A stretch of 44,221 bases of DNA from Ferruginibacter sp. (GTDB lineage: Bacteria; Bacteroidota; Bacteroidia; Chitinophagales; Chitinophagaceae), in assembly GCA_025963635.1 (NCBI GenBank), contig JAOQAK010000040.1, positions 1 through 44,221 on the forward strand. The letters run 5' to 3'. Within the stretch, counting starts at the first letter, position 1, and every line of letters starts with the position of its first letter. Below the pieces are notes generated by a model. It did not search any database, had not been told where the DNA came from, and saw nothing but the letters and a program-made list of their open reading frames with translations. Both the position numbers and the translations under genes were made by a program. Below, one piece after another: positions 17,814 to 26,106 of this stretch.

Positions 17814-19325
17814 ATGAAAGCATCGAATTTGTGCAAACTATTTTTTTTCTTTCTCTTCCTAATCCTTGTTACACCTGCCTTTTCACAACAAAAACTTGGC
17901 ATATTTGACGGGAGCGCCGATATTGGAACCAATGTAAAACGAGGTTCGGCTACTTTCATTCCGCAAAACGAGCAATACATTGTATCAGGCGCCGGGTATA
18001 ATATCTGGTTCGATCATGATGAATTTCATTATTTGTATAAAAAAATGAAAGGGGATTTTATACTGTATACCCGTGCTGATTTTGTGGGTTGGAACGGTGT
18101 AGATCCGCATCGCAAAGTTGGTTGGATGGTTCGTAAAACTCTTGATGGCAAATCAGCACAGATCAATGCGGTGGAACATGGTGATGGATTAACCTCTTTG
18201 CAATTCAGAAGAACCGATGGTGCAACTACAGAGGAAGTAAAAACTAAAATCACCCATGCTAATATTATTCAACTGGAAAGAAAGGGCAATACGTATACAT
18301 TGCGGGCGGCCAAATTTGGGGAGCCATTTGTAACGGAACAGCTCGCCGATCTTGATTTGGGAGATGAAGTATATGTGGGCTTATTTGTTGGCTCGCACAA
18401 TGCAGATGTTGTTGAAACAGGTGTTTTCAGCGATGTGCGCATATCGGTTCCCGCCCATGAGGGATTGGTTCCCTATAAAGAATATCTCGGAAGCAATATC
18501 GAATTGCTGGATGTGCAAAGCGGCAAAAGGGAGATTGTGTATACATCGCCCAAATCGCTTCAAGCGCCCAACTGGACGCCGGATGGGAAAAATTTAATTT
18601 ATAACAGCGATGGATTAATGTACAGGTTCGACCTGGCAAACCGAAAGCCCTCCGTTTTAAATACTGGCGACGTGAAAAATAACAATAATGACCACGTGCT
18701 TTCTTTTGACGGAAAAATGCTTGGATTGAGTAGTGGGGTTCAACAACTAGGTGGGTCAATTATTTACACGGTTCCTGTAACCGGGGGTGTTCCAAAGCAA
18801 ATTACGCCCAAAGGCCCTTCTTACCTCCATGGTTGGTCTGTTGATGGGAAGAACCTTGTTTTCACCGGCCAGCGGAATAACGAGTTTGACATTTACATAG
18901 TTCCCTCCTCCGGTGGCAAAGAGACAAAGCTTACAACCGCAACGGGTTTAGATGATGGCCCGGAATTTACCCCTGATGGAAAATATATCTATTTCAATTC
19001 TAACCGAACCGGCACCATGCAGATCTGGCGTATGAAAGCAGATGGATCGGATCAGGAAGCAGTAACGAACGGAGATTTTCACGACTGGTTTCCGCATATT
19101 TCTCCCGATGGAAAGTGGATAGCCTTTGTTTCTTTTTTAAAAGAAGAAGTGCCCGCGGGAGATCATCCTTTTTATAAGCATGTTTATCTGCGATTGATGC
19201 CGATAGCAGGAGGAACTCCAAAAGTGATTACCTATGTATATGGCGGACAGGGTACAATGAATACACCTTCGTGGTCACCCGATAGTAAGCGCATAGCTTT
19301 TATCAGCAACACAACGATCAAATAG
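17814..19325 (+). CDS. Secreted TolB-like beta-propeller protein (PD40 repeats)
   Basis: A 503-aa exported protein from the start chosen here. The ATG at 17814 begins a strong signal peptide (MKASNLCKLFFFFLFLILV...FSQ); the longer frame from 17715 would place 33 odd residues before it. The N-terminal half (about 25-220) is a beta-sandwich resembling DUF1349/concanavalin-like domains (NIWFDHDEFHYLYKKMKGDF, GWMVRKTLDG). The C-terminal half carries at least five PD40 propeller blades, each marked by S/TPDGK followed by a hydrophobic strand (for example TPDGKYIYFNSNR, SPDGKWIAFVS, SPDSKRIAFIS). There are no obvious catalytic residues. It probably binds a ligand or protein in the periplasm; the neighbouring exported isomerase suggests carbohydrate context (inference). 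Confidence 0.85.
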   Translation: MKASNLCKLFFFFLFLILVTPAFSQQKLGIFDGSADIGTNVKRGSATFIPQNEQYIVSGAGYNIWFDHDEFHYLYKKMKGDFILYTRADFVGWNGVDPHRKVGWMVRKTLDGKSAQINAVEHGDGLTSLQFRRTDGATTEEVKTKITHANIIQLERKGNTYTLRAAKFGEPFVTEQLADLDLGDEVYVGLFVGSHNADVVETGVFSDVRISVPAHEGLVPYKEYLGSNIELLDVQSGKREIVYTSPKSLQAPNWTPDGKNLIYNSDGLMYRFDLANRKPSVLNTGDVKNNNNDHVLSFDGKMLGLSSGVQQLGGSIIYTVPVTGGVPKQITPKGPSYLHGWSVDGKNLVFTGQRNNEFDIYIVPSSGGKETKLTTATGLDDGPEFTPDGKYIYFNSNRTGTMQIWRMKADGSDQEAVTNGDFHDWFPHISPDGKWIAFVSFLKEEVPAGDHPFYKHVYLRLMPIAGGTPKVITYVYGGQGTMNTPSWSPDSKRIAFISNTTIK

Positions 19326-19392
19326 CAGGTGGATTGGTTAAGGAATAGATTCAAACTCCGATCGACTTGTCAAAACAGCGGAGCGGATTACA

Positions 19393-20409
19393 TTAAAGTG
19401 CTTTAATAACCGATATCAGGTGGTTAACCATTTCAGTGGTAACATCTAAATGAGTTACCATTCTAACTTGGGTGGGTGAAATGGCAATGCACAGGATACC
19501 TTCGTTGGCCATCGCGGTTTCGAAACTTTTGGCGGTAAAACCATCTATCAATTCAAAGATGAGGATATTGGTTTCTACAGGCATTATTTTGCCGATAAAA
19601 TCTTTTTTAATCAAAGCTTCTGCGATTTGCTTTGCGTGCACGTGATCTTCTGCCAGCCTGGTGATATTGTTTTCAAGTGCAAAAATACCGGCTGCAGCTA
19701 AAAAGCCTGCCTGTCGCATTCCGCCTCCAAAAACCTTACGTACCCGCCGGGCTTTTTGGATGAAACCGGCATTGCCCAGCAATAAACTTCCCACTGGCGC
19801 ACCAAGACCCTTGCTAAGGCAAATGGAAATGCTGTCAAACACTTCACCGTACTGCTGCGGGGTTTCTTCGTTTGCAACGATGGCATTCCATAATCTTGCT
19901 CCGTCCAGGTGAAGCTTCAGCCCATTTTCCGTGCAACATTCTTTAATCTTCAGAATTTCTTCAAAATCATAGCAACTTCCACCACCGCGGTTAGCGGTAT
20001 TTTCCAGGCTCACCAGCGAGGTTTTGGCTTTGTGAATATCGGAAGGATTAATAGCCTCCAATACCTGTTCGGAACTGATTCTCCCCCTTTGCCCCTCAAT
20101 TGCTTTTACCTGGCAGCCGCTGTTAAAAGCAATTCCGCCACCTTCATAAATATATACATGGCTCAGTTTATCGCAAATAATTTCTTCCCCGGGTTGGGTA
20201 TGGCATTTAATGGCTACCTGGTTGGTCATGGTCCCGCTCGGGCAAAACACTGCGGCTTCCATCCCGAAAATGTCTGCGGCCATTGATTCTAAAGCATTCA
20301 CGGAAGGATCTTCGCCAAAAACATCATCGCCCACCTTTGCGGTGAACATCGCTTCAAGCATTTCAGGAGAGGGTTTGGTAAAAGTGTCGGAACGGAGGTC
20401 GGTTATCAT
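19393..20409 (-). CDS. ltaE: Low-specificity L-threonine aldolase
   Basis: A 338-aa PLP enzyme (fold type I) that cleaves L-threonine and allo-threonine to glycine and acetaldehyde. Visible landmarks are DLRSDTFTKPSPEML at the start, GEDPSVNALE (33-42), the PSGTMTNQVAI PLP-phosphate loop (57-67), LHLDGARLWNA with D169 contacting the pyridine ring, and the Schiff-base lysine K200 in CLSKGLGAPVGS. The length is normal and the frame intact. A TATATTTG box ends only four bases before the ATG, so the mRNA is probably leaderless or has almost no leader. Confidence 0.93.
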   Translation of the reverse strand: MITDLRSDTFTKPSPEMLEAMFTAKVGDDVFGEDPSVNALESMAADIFGMEAAVFCPSGTMTNQVAIKCHTQPGEEIICDKLSHVYIYEGGGIAFNSGCQVKAIEGQRGRISSEQVLEAINPSDIHKAKTSLVSLENTANRGGGSCYDFEEILKIKECCTENGLKLHLDGARLWNAIVANEETPQQYGEVFDSISICLSKGLGAPVGSLLLGNAGFIQKARRVRKVFGGGMRQAGFLAAAGIFALENNITRLAEDHVHAKQIAEALIKKDFIGKIMPVETNILIFELIDGFTAKSFETAMANEGILCIAISPTQVRMVTHLDVTTEMVNHLISVIKAL

Positions 20410-20413
20410 CCGG

Positions 20414-20421
20414 CAAATATA
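20414..20421 (-). promoter_or_regulatory. -7 promoter box of the threonine aldolase gene
   Basis: TATATTTG on the minus strand matches TAnnTTTG exactly and is separated from the ATG by four bases. No good TTG is present at the -33 position, so the assignment rests on the -7 box alone. Confidence 0.5.
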
Positions 20422-20615
20422 GTATGAAAACCTTTGTTCGAAAAAGGATGGAAAGGAGAACAGTTTGCGTCTGATAACTTGATCATTTGTTGTAAAACGC
20501 TGGCTTTTGTTCTGCTTAAATTAGAATATTAGCCTGATTTTCACTATAATTGAGGGGAGAAGTGGCTTTTTTAGGGCTTTTTGCCATTATGCTATGAAAT
20601 ATAGGAGATAAAACG

Positions 20616-20623
20616 TAGTTTTG
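20616..20623 (+). promoter_or_regulatory. Possible -7 box of rpoD
   Basis: TAGTTTTG matches TAnnTTTG and lies 105 bases upstream of the rpoD ATG. A -33 TTG at correct spacing is not present. The remainder of 20422-20727 is AT-rich and shows nothing else. Confidence 0.4.
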
Positions 20624-20727
20624 CAAACTAATTTTTAGTATTTTTTTTGTTTAACCATTCCTTTGCAACATTATTCCAACAATAACTGTCCTAAAAACGT
20701 TAGATATTCTGAAAACAATTCAACACA

Positions 20728-21585
20728 ATGAGGCAACTTAAGATAGCAACGCAGATAACCAACCGTGATTCACAGGCGGTGGAAAAATATTTGCAGGAAA
20801 TTTCCAAAATCTCTATGATTACCCCGGAGGAGGAAACCATTTTGGCACAAAAGATCAAAATGGGTGATCAGCGGGCATTAGATAAATTAGTGCAGGCCAA
20901 CCTTCGTTTCGTGGTTTCTGTTGCCAAACAGTACCAGCACCAGGGACTTTCTCTTAGTGATCTTATTAATGAGGGTAATCTCGGTTTGATCAAAGCAGCT
21001 CAACGTTTCGATGAGACCAAAGGATTTAAATTTATTTCTTATGCGGTATGGTGGATCCGCCAATCGATACTGCAGGCATTGGCCGAACAGGGCAGGTTGG
21101 TACGTTTGCCACAAAATAAAATAGGTACTTATAACAAGGCCAATAAGGCTTATATGGCTTTTGAACAGGAACATGAGCGTGAACCATCTACCGAAGAGTT
21201 GGCAGAATTGCTGGAAATGAGTGAAACAGAGATCAATAATATTTTTCAAAGTAATACCCGGCATACTTCTCTTGATGCACCCGTGCACGAGGCCGAAGAT
21301 GTGGCAATGGGTGATTTATTGCAGGGTGGCGATGATACCGATGAAGATGTGATGCATGATTCATTACGAAACGAAATCCGCAGGGTTTTGAAATCATTAA
21401 GCCCGAGAGAAGCAGAAATCGTGAATGCCTATTTTGGTTTGGATGGTGAAAATGGTGTTACCATTGAGCAGATCGGTCAAAAGTATGATCTCACCAAGGA
21501 ACGTATCCGCCAGATCAAAGAAAGAGCTATCAAACGTCTACAAAAAGCTAGATACAGTGGAGCTTTAAAAGCTTACCTGGGTTAA
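20728..21585 (+). CDS. rpoD: Primary RNA polymerase sigma factor RpoD/SigA
   Basis: The housekeeping sigma factor, 285 aa, the short Bacteroidota form without region 1.1. Region 1.2 is DSQAVEKYLQEISKISMITPEEE (14-36). Region 2 includes LSLSDLINEGNLGLIKAAQRFD and the promoter-melting and -10 segment FISYAVWWIRQSILQALAEQGR (about 100-124). Region 3 is ...REPSTEELAELLEMSETEI. Region 4.2 ends with the helix-turn-helix VTIEQIGQKYDLTKERIRQIKERAIKRL. It directs transcription from TTG-N-TAnnTTTG promoters such as those noted in this window. It is monocistronic, closed by a terminator. Confidence 0.98.
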   Translation: MRQLKIATQITNRDSQAVEKYLQEISKISMITPEEETILAQKIKMGDQRALDKLVQANLRFVVSVAKQYQHQGLSLSDLINEGNLGLIKAAQRFDETKGFKFISYAVWWIRQSILQALAEQGRLVRLPQNKIGTYNKANKAYMAFEQEHEREPSTEELAELLEMSETEINNIFQSNTRHTSLDAPVHEAEDVAMGDLLQGGDDTDEDVMHDSLRNEIRRVLKSLSPREAEIVNAYFGLDGENGVTIEQIGQKYDLTKERIRQIKERAIKRLQKARYSGALKAYLG

Positions 21586-21609
21586 AATATTGTAATTGGT
21601 ATTTAAAAG

Positions 21610-21642
21610 ATCCTTCCATTTAATTATGGAGGGATTTTTTTT
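21610..21642 (+). terminator. Intrinsic terminator of rpoD
   Basis: ATCCTTCCAT (21610-21619) pairs with ATGGAGGGAT (21626-21635), with one G-T wobble, and a run of eight T residues follows. Confidence 0.9.
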
Positions 21643-21646
21643 GCAC

Positions 21647-21791
21647 AACGGTCAGACGGGCTTCGGTCGGACCGTTGTTGCATTGAAAGCTATTCGATTT
21701 GTGCCAATTGGCCCCGGTTAGATTCTTGGTGCATTGAAAGATATTAAATGCTAACGGCTATAACGGTCCGACCGAGGCCCGTCTGACCGTT
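21647..21791. repeat. 145-bp inverted-repeat element between rpoD and pdxJ
   Basis: Two 30-bp arms at 21647-21676 and 21762-21791 are inverted copies with one mismatch. Each arm is also partly self-complementary, beginning AACGGTC and ending GACCGTT. Between the arms, TGCATTGAAAG-n-TATT occurs twice in direct orientation (21679-21694 and 21730-21745, one mismatch). The element runs from five bases after the rpoD terminator to one base before the pdxJ stop codon. It has no ORF. It resembles a small non-autonomous mobile or REP-like repeat; a bidirectional terminator role is also possible. Confidence 0.75.
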
Positions 21792-21792
21792 A

Positions 21793-22512
21793 TCACTTCA
21801 ACTGCCGTTTATACAATTGCACAGCATTCTGTAGCCCCAAATAAATTGCATCGCAAATAAGCGCATGGCCGATGGATACTTCCAGCAACCCGGGGATATG
21901 CTGTGCAAAATACTGGAGGTTGTGTAAATCAAGATCGTGACCGGCATTGATGCCCAGCCTTAATTCATTGGCTTTTTTTGCCGCGGCGATAAACGGTGCG
22001 ATGGCTTCCTGTTTTTTTCCTTCCGCGTATAGTTTGGCGTAGCTTTCGGTATACAATTCAATCCGGTCTGTGCCGGTTGCTGCAGCACCTTCAACCATTT
22101 CCACAACCGGGTCTACAAAGATAGAAGTGCGGATACCTGCATTTTTGAAGAGAGTAACCATCTTGATTAAATAATCCTTGTGTTCAATCGTATTCCATCC
22201 ATGATTAGAAGTGATTTGGCCCAGCGCATCTGGTACAAGCGTCACTTGTGCCGGTTTATTAGCCAATACGAGTTTCACAAACTTTTCTTCCCTGCAATTT
22301 CCTTCGATATTAAATTCGGATCCGATCAGTTTCTTCAACGCATACACATCGGCATAACGGATATGACGCTCATCCGGGCGGGGGTGGACTGTAATTCCAT
22401 CTGCACCAAATCGTTCGATATCCAGTGCAGTTACCACCAGGTCGGGATTATTTCCACCCCGGCTATTTCGCAAAGTGGCAATTTTGTTGATGTTAACGGA
22501 AAGTTTGGTCAT
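21793..22512 (-). CDS. pdxJ: Pyridoxine 5'-phosphate synthase
   Basis: PdxJ condenses 1-deoxyxylulose 5-phosphate with 3-amino-2-oxopropyl phosphate to make pyridoxine 5'-phosphate, the last ring-forming step of DXP-dependent vitamin B6 synthesis. It is a 239-aa cytosolic TIM barrel of normal length. Visible motifs are LSVNINKIATLRNSRGG at the start, GADGITVHPRPDERHIR (37-53) with the phosphate and substrate His/Arg residues, FNIEGN (66-71), LVPD (about 92-95), the glutamate in RIELYTESYA (151-160), and GINAGHDLDLHNL (194-206). EVSIGHALICDAIYLG closes the barrel. It is preceded by a TAACTTTG -7 box. Confidence 0.97.
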   Translation of the reverse strand: MTKLSVNINKIATLRNSRGGNNPDLVVTALDIERFGADGITVHPRPDERHIRYADVYALKKLIGSEFNIEGNCREEKFVKLVLANKPAQVTLVPDALGQITSNHGWNTIEHKDYLIKMVTLFKNAGIRTSIFVDPVVEMVEGAAATGTDRIELYTESYAKLYAEGKKQEAIAPFIAAAKKANELRLGINAGHDLDLHNLQYFAQHIPGLLEVSIGHALICDAIYLGLQNAVQLYKRQLK

Positions 22513-22528
22513 TTTACCGAATTTCTTT

Positions 22529-22536
22529 CAAAGTTA
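22529..22536 (-). promoter_or_regulatory. -7 promoter box of pdxJ
   Basis: TAACTTTG on the minus strand matches TAnnTTTG and lies 16 bases before the ATG, giving a very short leader. The -33 element is not clear. Confidence 0.5.
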
Positions 22537-22703
22537 GGCAGTGTTTTGTGATTAGTGAAATGGTAAGATGATTTGTGGGAGATACCCATTGCCTTTGCAA
22601 GGCTTATGCAGTATTGAAGATGTTTGAATGCCGCAAACATCTTAACAATCTTATTGACTAGTTTCTTAGCAGGATATCATTAAATTGCAAAGAAAAATAC
22701 CGT

Positions 22704-24281
22704 ATGAAAAAAACATTGTTTATCATTCTCCTTTTTACCCGGGGAGCCTTATTTGCACAAGACAATTACTGGCAACAGCAGTTGCATTATACGATCAATA
22801 CAGAATTGAATGAAAAGGAAAAATCCCTTGCGGGATCCGAGACGATTGTTTATAAGAACAATTCGCCCGCTACGCTCGATTTTATCTGGTTTCATATCTG
22901 GCCGAACGCATATAAAAATTCATCCACTGCATTGATGCAGCAAATAAAAAATGATCCTGACCGGAAAAGCAAACTGGATAAATATGATGCCGGGTTTATC
23001 GATGGCCTTGCGTTTACAGTAAATGGTAAAAGTGCTGTCACAGAAGCTCATCCAAATCCAGCATACATCGATATCATCAAGTTGATTTTACCCCGCCCAT
23101 TGAAGGCAGGTGATTCCGTTAACATTCAAACGCCCTTTAAGGTTCAATTACCATCTTACTTTTCAAGGTCTGGTTTTGCTGATGGCGAGTTTATGGTTTG
23201 CCAATGGTACCCTAAGCCCGCAGTTTTTGATAAAGATGGCTGGCATGAATTTCCTTATCTTGATATGGGTGAATTTTACAGCGAGTACGCATCCTTTGAT
23301 GTGAACATTAAGGTGCCGTCAAATTATGTAGTAAGCGCCACCGGCACACTGCAAAATGCTGACGAGCTTGCCTTGTATAAAAGTATCGGTGCAAAGAACG
23401 TTGCTAGCCGCGACGGGCAGCCCGCATTGTACAAACCCATCGAAAAGAGCGCCACCAAAACCCTCCGGTTTACAGCAGCCAATGTTCCTGATTTTGCCTG
23501 GTTCGCGGATAAGGGGTTCATCATTCAATATGATACAGTTCAATTGGGCACCGGTAAAATTATTGATGCTTTTAGCTATTATCACAACCGGCGAAATACT
23601 ACCTGGAACAACAGCATTGATTATATAAAAGATGGAGTGAAAAAATATAGCGGTTGGATAGGTGAATATGAGTACCCGGTAGTCCAGGCAGTGGAAGGAC
23701 CAAAAAATAATTCAAGTGGCGGTATGGAATATCCAATGGTAACATTAATAACCAGTCCCGATGCAAAAATTGAAACCCTTGACGGAGTAATTGCTCATGA
23801 GGTTGGTCACAACTGGTTTATGAGTATGCTGGGCAGTAACGAAAGGGCACATACGTGGATGGATGAAGGATTGAACACCTATTTTCAATTCAGGTATGAA
23901 GCTGAGAAGTATCGGACCAACTCGATTTTTGGAAACGCTTTGCCAGCATCTTTGAAGGCTTTGCCTGCAGATAAATTTCTTGAATTGGTGTACCAGAATT
24001 TACAGGAAATACCAATGCAGACCGCTATGGAAACTTCTGCGGAAAAATTTACAGGAAGCCAGGAGTACGGGCTTATCTCCTACATCAAAACTGCGGTGTG
24101 GGTTTATTTACTGGAGTCTGAAGTGGGGAGAGAAAAAGTAGACAAAGCCTTTCAGCATTATTTTACGAAATGGAAAGATAAACATCCGCAACCCGCAGAT
24201 TTAAAAGCTGCATTTGAAGAAAGCCTCGGGACTAACCTGGATAAATATTTTGATCTGATAAATAAACAGGGCAAGTTTTAG
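22704..24281 (+). CDS. M1 family metallopeptidase (aminopeptidase-like), secreted
   Basis: A 525-aa zinc aminopeptidase-type enzyme. The signal peptide is MKKTLFIILLFTRGALFAQ. An N-terminal beta-saddle domain runs to about residue 270, then the thermolysin-like catalytic domain. SGGMEYPMV (338-346) corresponds to the GAMEN substrate loop but reads GGMEY. The zinc site HEVGHNW has H365, E366 and H369, with the third ligand E388 in MDEGLNTYF. There is no long C-terminal HEAT domain, so it belongs to the shorter Bacteroidota M1 form. It should act in the periplasm or outside the cell, trimming peptides. It is followed by a very strong hairpin shared with the opposing dinB unit. Confidence 0.92.
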   Translation: MKKTLFIILLFTRGALFAQDNYWQQQLHYTINTELNEKEKSLAGSETIVYKNNSPATLDFIWFHIWPNAYKNSSTALMQQIKNDPDRKSKLDKYDAGFIDGLAFTVNGKSAVTEAHPNPAYIDIIKLILPRPLKAGDSVNIQTPFKVQLPSYFSRSGFADGEFMVCQWYPKPAVFDKDGWHEFPYLDMGEFYSEYASFDVNIKVPSNYVVSATGTLQNADELALYKSIGAKNVASRDGQPALYKPIEKSATKTLRFTAANVPDFAWFADKGFIIQYDTVQLGTGKIIDAFSYYHNRRNTTWNNSIDYIKDGVKKYSGWIGEYEYPVVQAVEGPKNNSSGGMEYPMVTLITSPDAKIETLDGVIAHEVGHNWFMSMLGSNERAHTWMDEGLNTYFQFRYEAEKYRTNSIFGNALPASLKALPADKFLELVYQNLQEIPMQTAMETSAEKFTGSQEYGLISYIKTAVWVYLLESEVGREKVDKAFQHYFTKWKDKHPQPADLKAAFEESLGTNLDKYFDLINKQGKF

Positions 24282-24314
24282 CGGATGGAGTAAGGGATGT
24301 TTTACTTCGCATCA

Positions 24315-24366
24315 ATAAAAAATATATATCAAAGGCTTCCATTAGCGGAAGCCTTTGATATATATT
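24315..24366. terminator. 20-bp perfect hairpin between M1 peptidase and DinB genes
   Basis: 24321-24340 and 24347-24366 are perfect inverted repeats (20 bp) around the loop ATTAGC; the GC-rich core is AAAGGCTTCC. A run of six T follows on the minus strand (24315-24320, read in reverse), so it terminates the dinB transcript. It lies 40 bases after the M1 stop and can also stop that message. Confidence 0.85.
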
Positions 24367-24452
24367 GAAGAGATAGTAACGAAGAGATGAGGTGCAGATA
24401 TCTTTGGCAGGTTTTGATTCAGCTATCATGTCTCAGTTCCCATCATCCCAGA

Positions 24453-24953
24453 TCAATTAAAATTCATGTCATCGGCACTTGGTCCATAACTTCCGGGAAT
24501 AGGGATATTTAAAAGTCGGAGATACACACCCAACTGCGCCCGGTGATGAATGATCTGGCTAAAGGTCATCCTGATTACTTCCGCTTTTGGCGAGGTACTG
24601 TAAATTGTTTCGCCATTGCGCAGTGTCCATGGATCATCGAGTTGTTCTTCACTGGCAGCTTCAAGCGCTGTGGTTGAGTTTGCCAGGTTTTTTTCCAAAT
24701 CTTCAAGCAAATCCTTAGTAGAACTAATTTTTGATCCCTCATAAGGACTGCTTGCAAAATCGAGTTCATTGGTAGCAAGCACCATCGGCACCCACCCGGG
24801 CAATTCTGCGATATGGGTGGATAGTTGCTGCATGGTCATGCTCTTTTGGTGGGGTTTCCACAGGTAAGTGTCGTCCGGTATTAAAGCCAGCATCTTACTG
24901 GTTGTCTTGCCTTCCTTTTGAAGCTCTTTTAAAAAAGTTTTGATCATTGACAT
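24453..24953 (-). CDS. DinB-family protein
   Basis: A 166-aa DinB/YfiT-type four-helix protein from the ATG at 24953; an upstream ATG at 24989 would add twelve poorly fitting residues. Family features are an N-terminal helix with LKELQKEGKTTSKMLALIP, the MTMQQLSTHIAELPGWV segment containing the first metal-ligand histidine (H46 in this numbering), and MTFSQIIHHRAQLGVYLRLL with the HH pair near 132-133 that completes the metal site. Many members are bacillithiol- or mycothiol-linked transferases, but most are uncharacterised. The WYL regulator gene lies 85 bases upstream on the same strand, a common pairing, so the regulator probably controls it. Confidence 0.88.
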   Translation of the reverse strand: MSMIKTFLKELQKEGKTTSKMLALIPDDTYLWKPHQKSMTMQQLSTHIAELPGWVPMVLATNELDFASSPYEGSKISSTKDLLEDLEKNLANSTTALEAASEEQLDDPWTLRNGETIYSTSPKAEVIRMTFSQIIHHRAQLGVYLRLLNIPIPGSYGPSADDMNFN

Positions 24954-25038
24954 AATGTTATTTTTTGTTTTTATAAAACAAAGTAACAACCCCTCACTGA
25001 CAACCCTATGGCAGTGTGATTTTCTATCTTGAAAAAAA

Positions 25039-25728
25039 TTAATAATTAACTGGCAGAGATTTCATGTAAGCGCTCACCTCAATATGATTTGTTTTTTGAA
25101 AGGGAATTTGTGTATCAGCAACTTTTAATATCCTTGATACCCGGAAATCCCGGTAGTCATTCCGAAGATGACACCATGCGATCAGGTGCCAGCTAAATGC
25201 GTAAAATATAAGTCCGATTGGCTCGGCTTTTCTCCTGCTGATTTCTTCCTGGTTATTCTTATAATCAAATTCAATGATTGTTTTAGCTGAGATAGTATGT
25301 TGCAACAAGGATAGGTATTCATAATCGTTTGCAAAGCAAGGCGGCAATTGCATCCGGATATTATCGGTAAGCTTTTCAAGCTTTTCCTTTTGCGAATGTC
25401 TGAGCACATTTTTTATTTTATTCAGCGCATTGGAATAATGCGTTTGAATAGACTTGTCTGTGAAAGCATATACCACGGATTCCATTAGTAAAATCGCATT
25501 GGCTTCGGCGGAGGTAAAAGCAACCGGCGGCAGAAAAAAGCCCGGTACAATAAAATAGCCCTTTGCAGCCTCGAAGCTAACGGGGATACCTTGTTCTGTC
25601 AAAGCTTTTACATCCCTGTACACCGTACGCACACTGATACAAAATTTTTCAGCAATTTTTTCTGCGGGTACAAATTTTTTCGATTGCAGCAAAGTCAATA
25701 TGCCAAATAGCCGGTCAATACGGTTCAT
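25039..25728 (-). CDS. YafY-type HTH/WYL-domain transcriptional regulator
   Basis: A 229-aa DNA-binding regulator. The N-terminal HTH_11 domain (residues 1-60: MNRIDRLFGILTLLQSKKFVPAEKIAEKF, then VRTVYRDVKALTEQGIPV) precedes a helical linker and a C-terminal WYL domain (about 140-215). There the ligand-type segment reads EPIGLIFYAFSWHLIAWCHLRNDYRDFRVSRI. The WYL tripeptide itself is WHL here. WYL domains are thought to sense nucleotides or other small ligands. It is transcribed ahead of the DinB gene, and the two are probably one operon. Confidence 0.9.
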   Translation of the reverse strand: MNRIDRLFGILTLLQSKKFVPAEKIAEKFCISVRTVYRDVKALTEQGIPVSFEAAKGYFIVPGFFLPPVAFTSAEANAILLMESVVYAFTDKSIQTHYSNALNKIKNVLRHSQKEKLEKLTDNIRMQLPPCFANDYEYLSLLQHTISAKTIIEFDYKNNQEEISRRKAEPIGLIFYAFSWHLIAWCHLRNDYRDFRVSRILKVADTQIPFQKTNHIEVSAYMKSLPVNY

Positions 25729-25811
25729 ACAGTAAAATTAGGATGGGTAAAATGAATACAAAAATGACCGGATGAAGTTAAATGAAAAATTAGTAGTGTT
25801 GATTTGAATGC

Positions 25812-25973
25812 CTATTTCGATTTTGCAACGAGGTAGATGCCGTTGAAAGATATCACGCCTTCAGGGTTTTGATGCATCGATGTTATTGTGACTTTATAAT
25901 CTTTATATCCCTTCGGGGCTAATGTACTGGTCTGGCAATGAAATATAGACTGTGTTGATTTAACCGAAAACCA
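25812..25973 (-). pseudogene. Possible remnant of a beta-rich protein C-terminus
   Basis: On the minus strand a 53-codon open stretch without a suitable start codon reads protein-like, ending GYKDYKVTITSM...GVISFNGIYLVAKSK before TAG. A second frame just upstream (VITLYDGFRLNQHSLYFIARPVH) also looks coding, which would fit a frameshifted relic. I do not recognise the family. This is the only possible content seen in the 25729-26106 gap. Confidence 0.25.
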
Positions 25974-26106
25974 TCATACAGCGTAATTACTCTTGATGGG
26001 TATAGGCTGTCACTCCCTATTTATTTCATTCTATTCCGCCATGTATCAACACTTAAATTGCGAATATGATATATATTCAATAATTTTCAGATTAAAATGG
26101 AACAAC

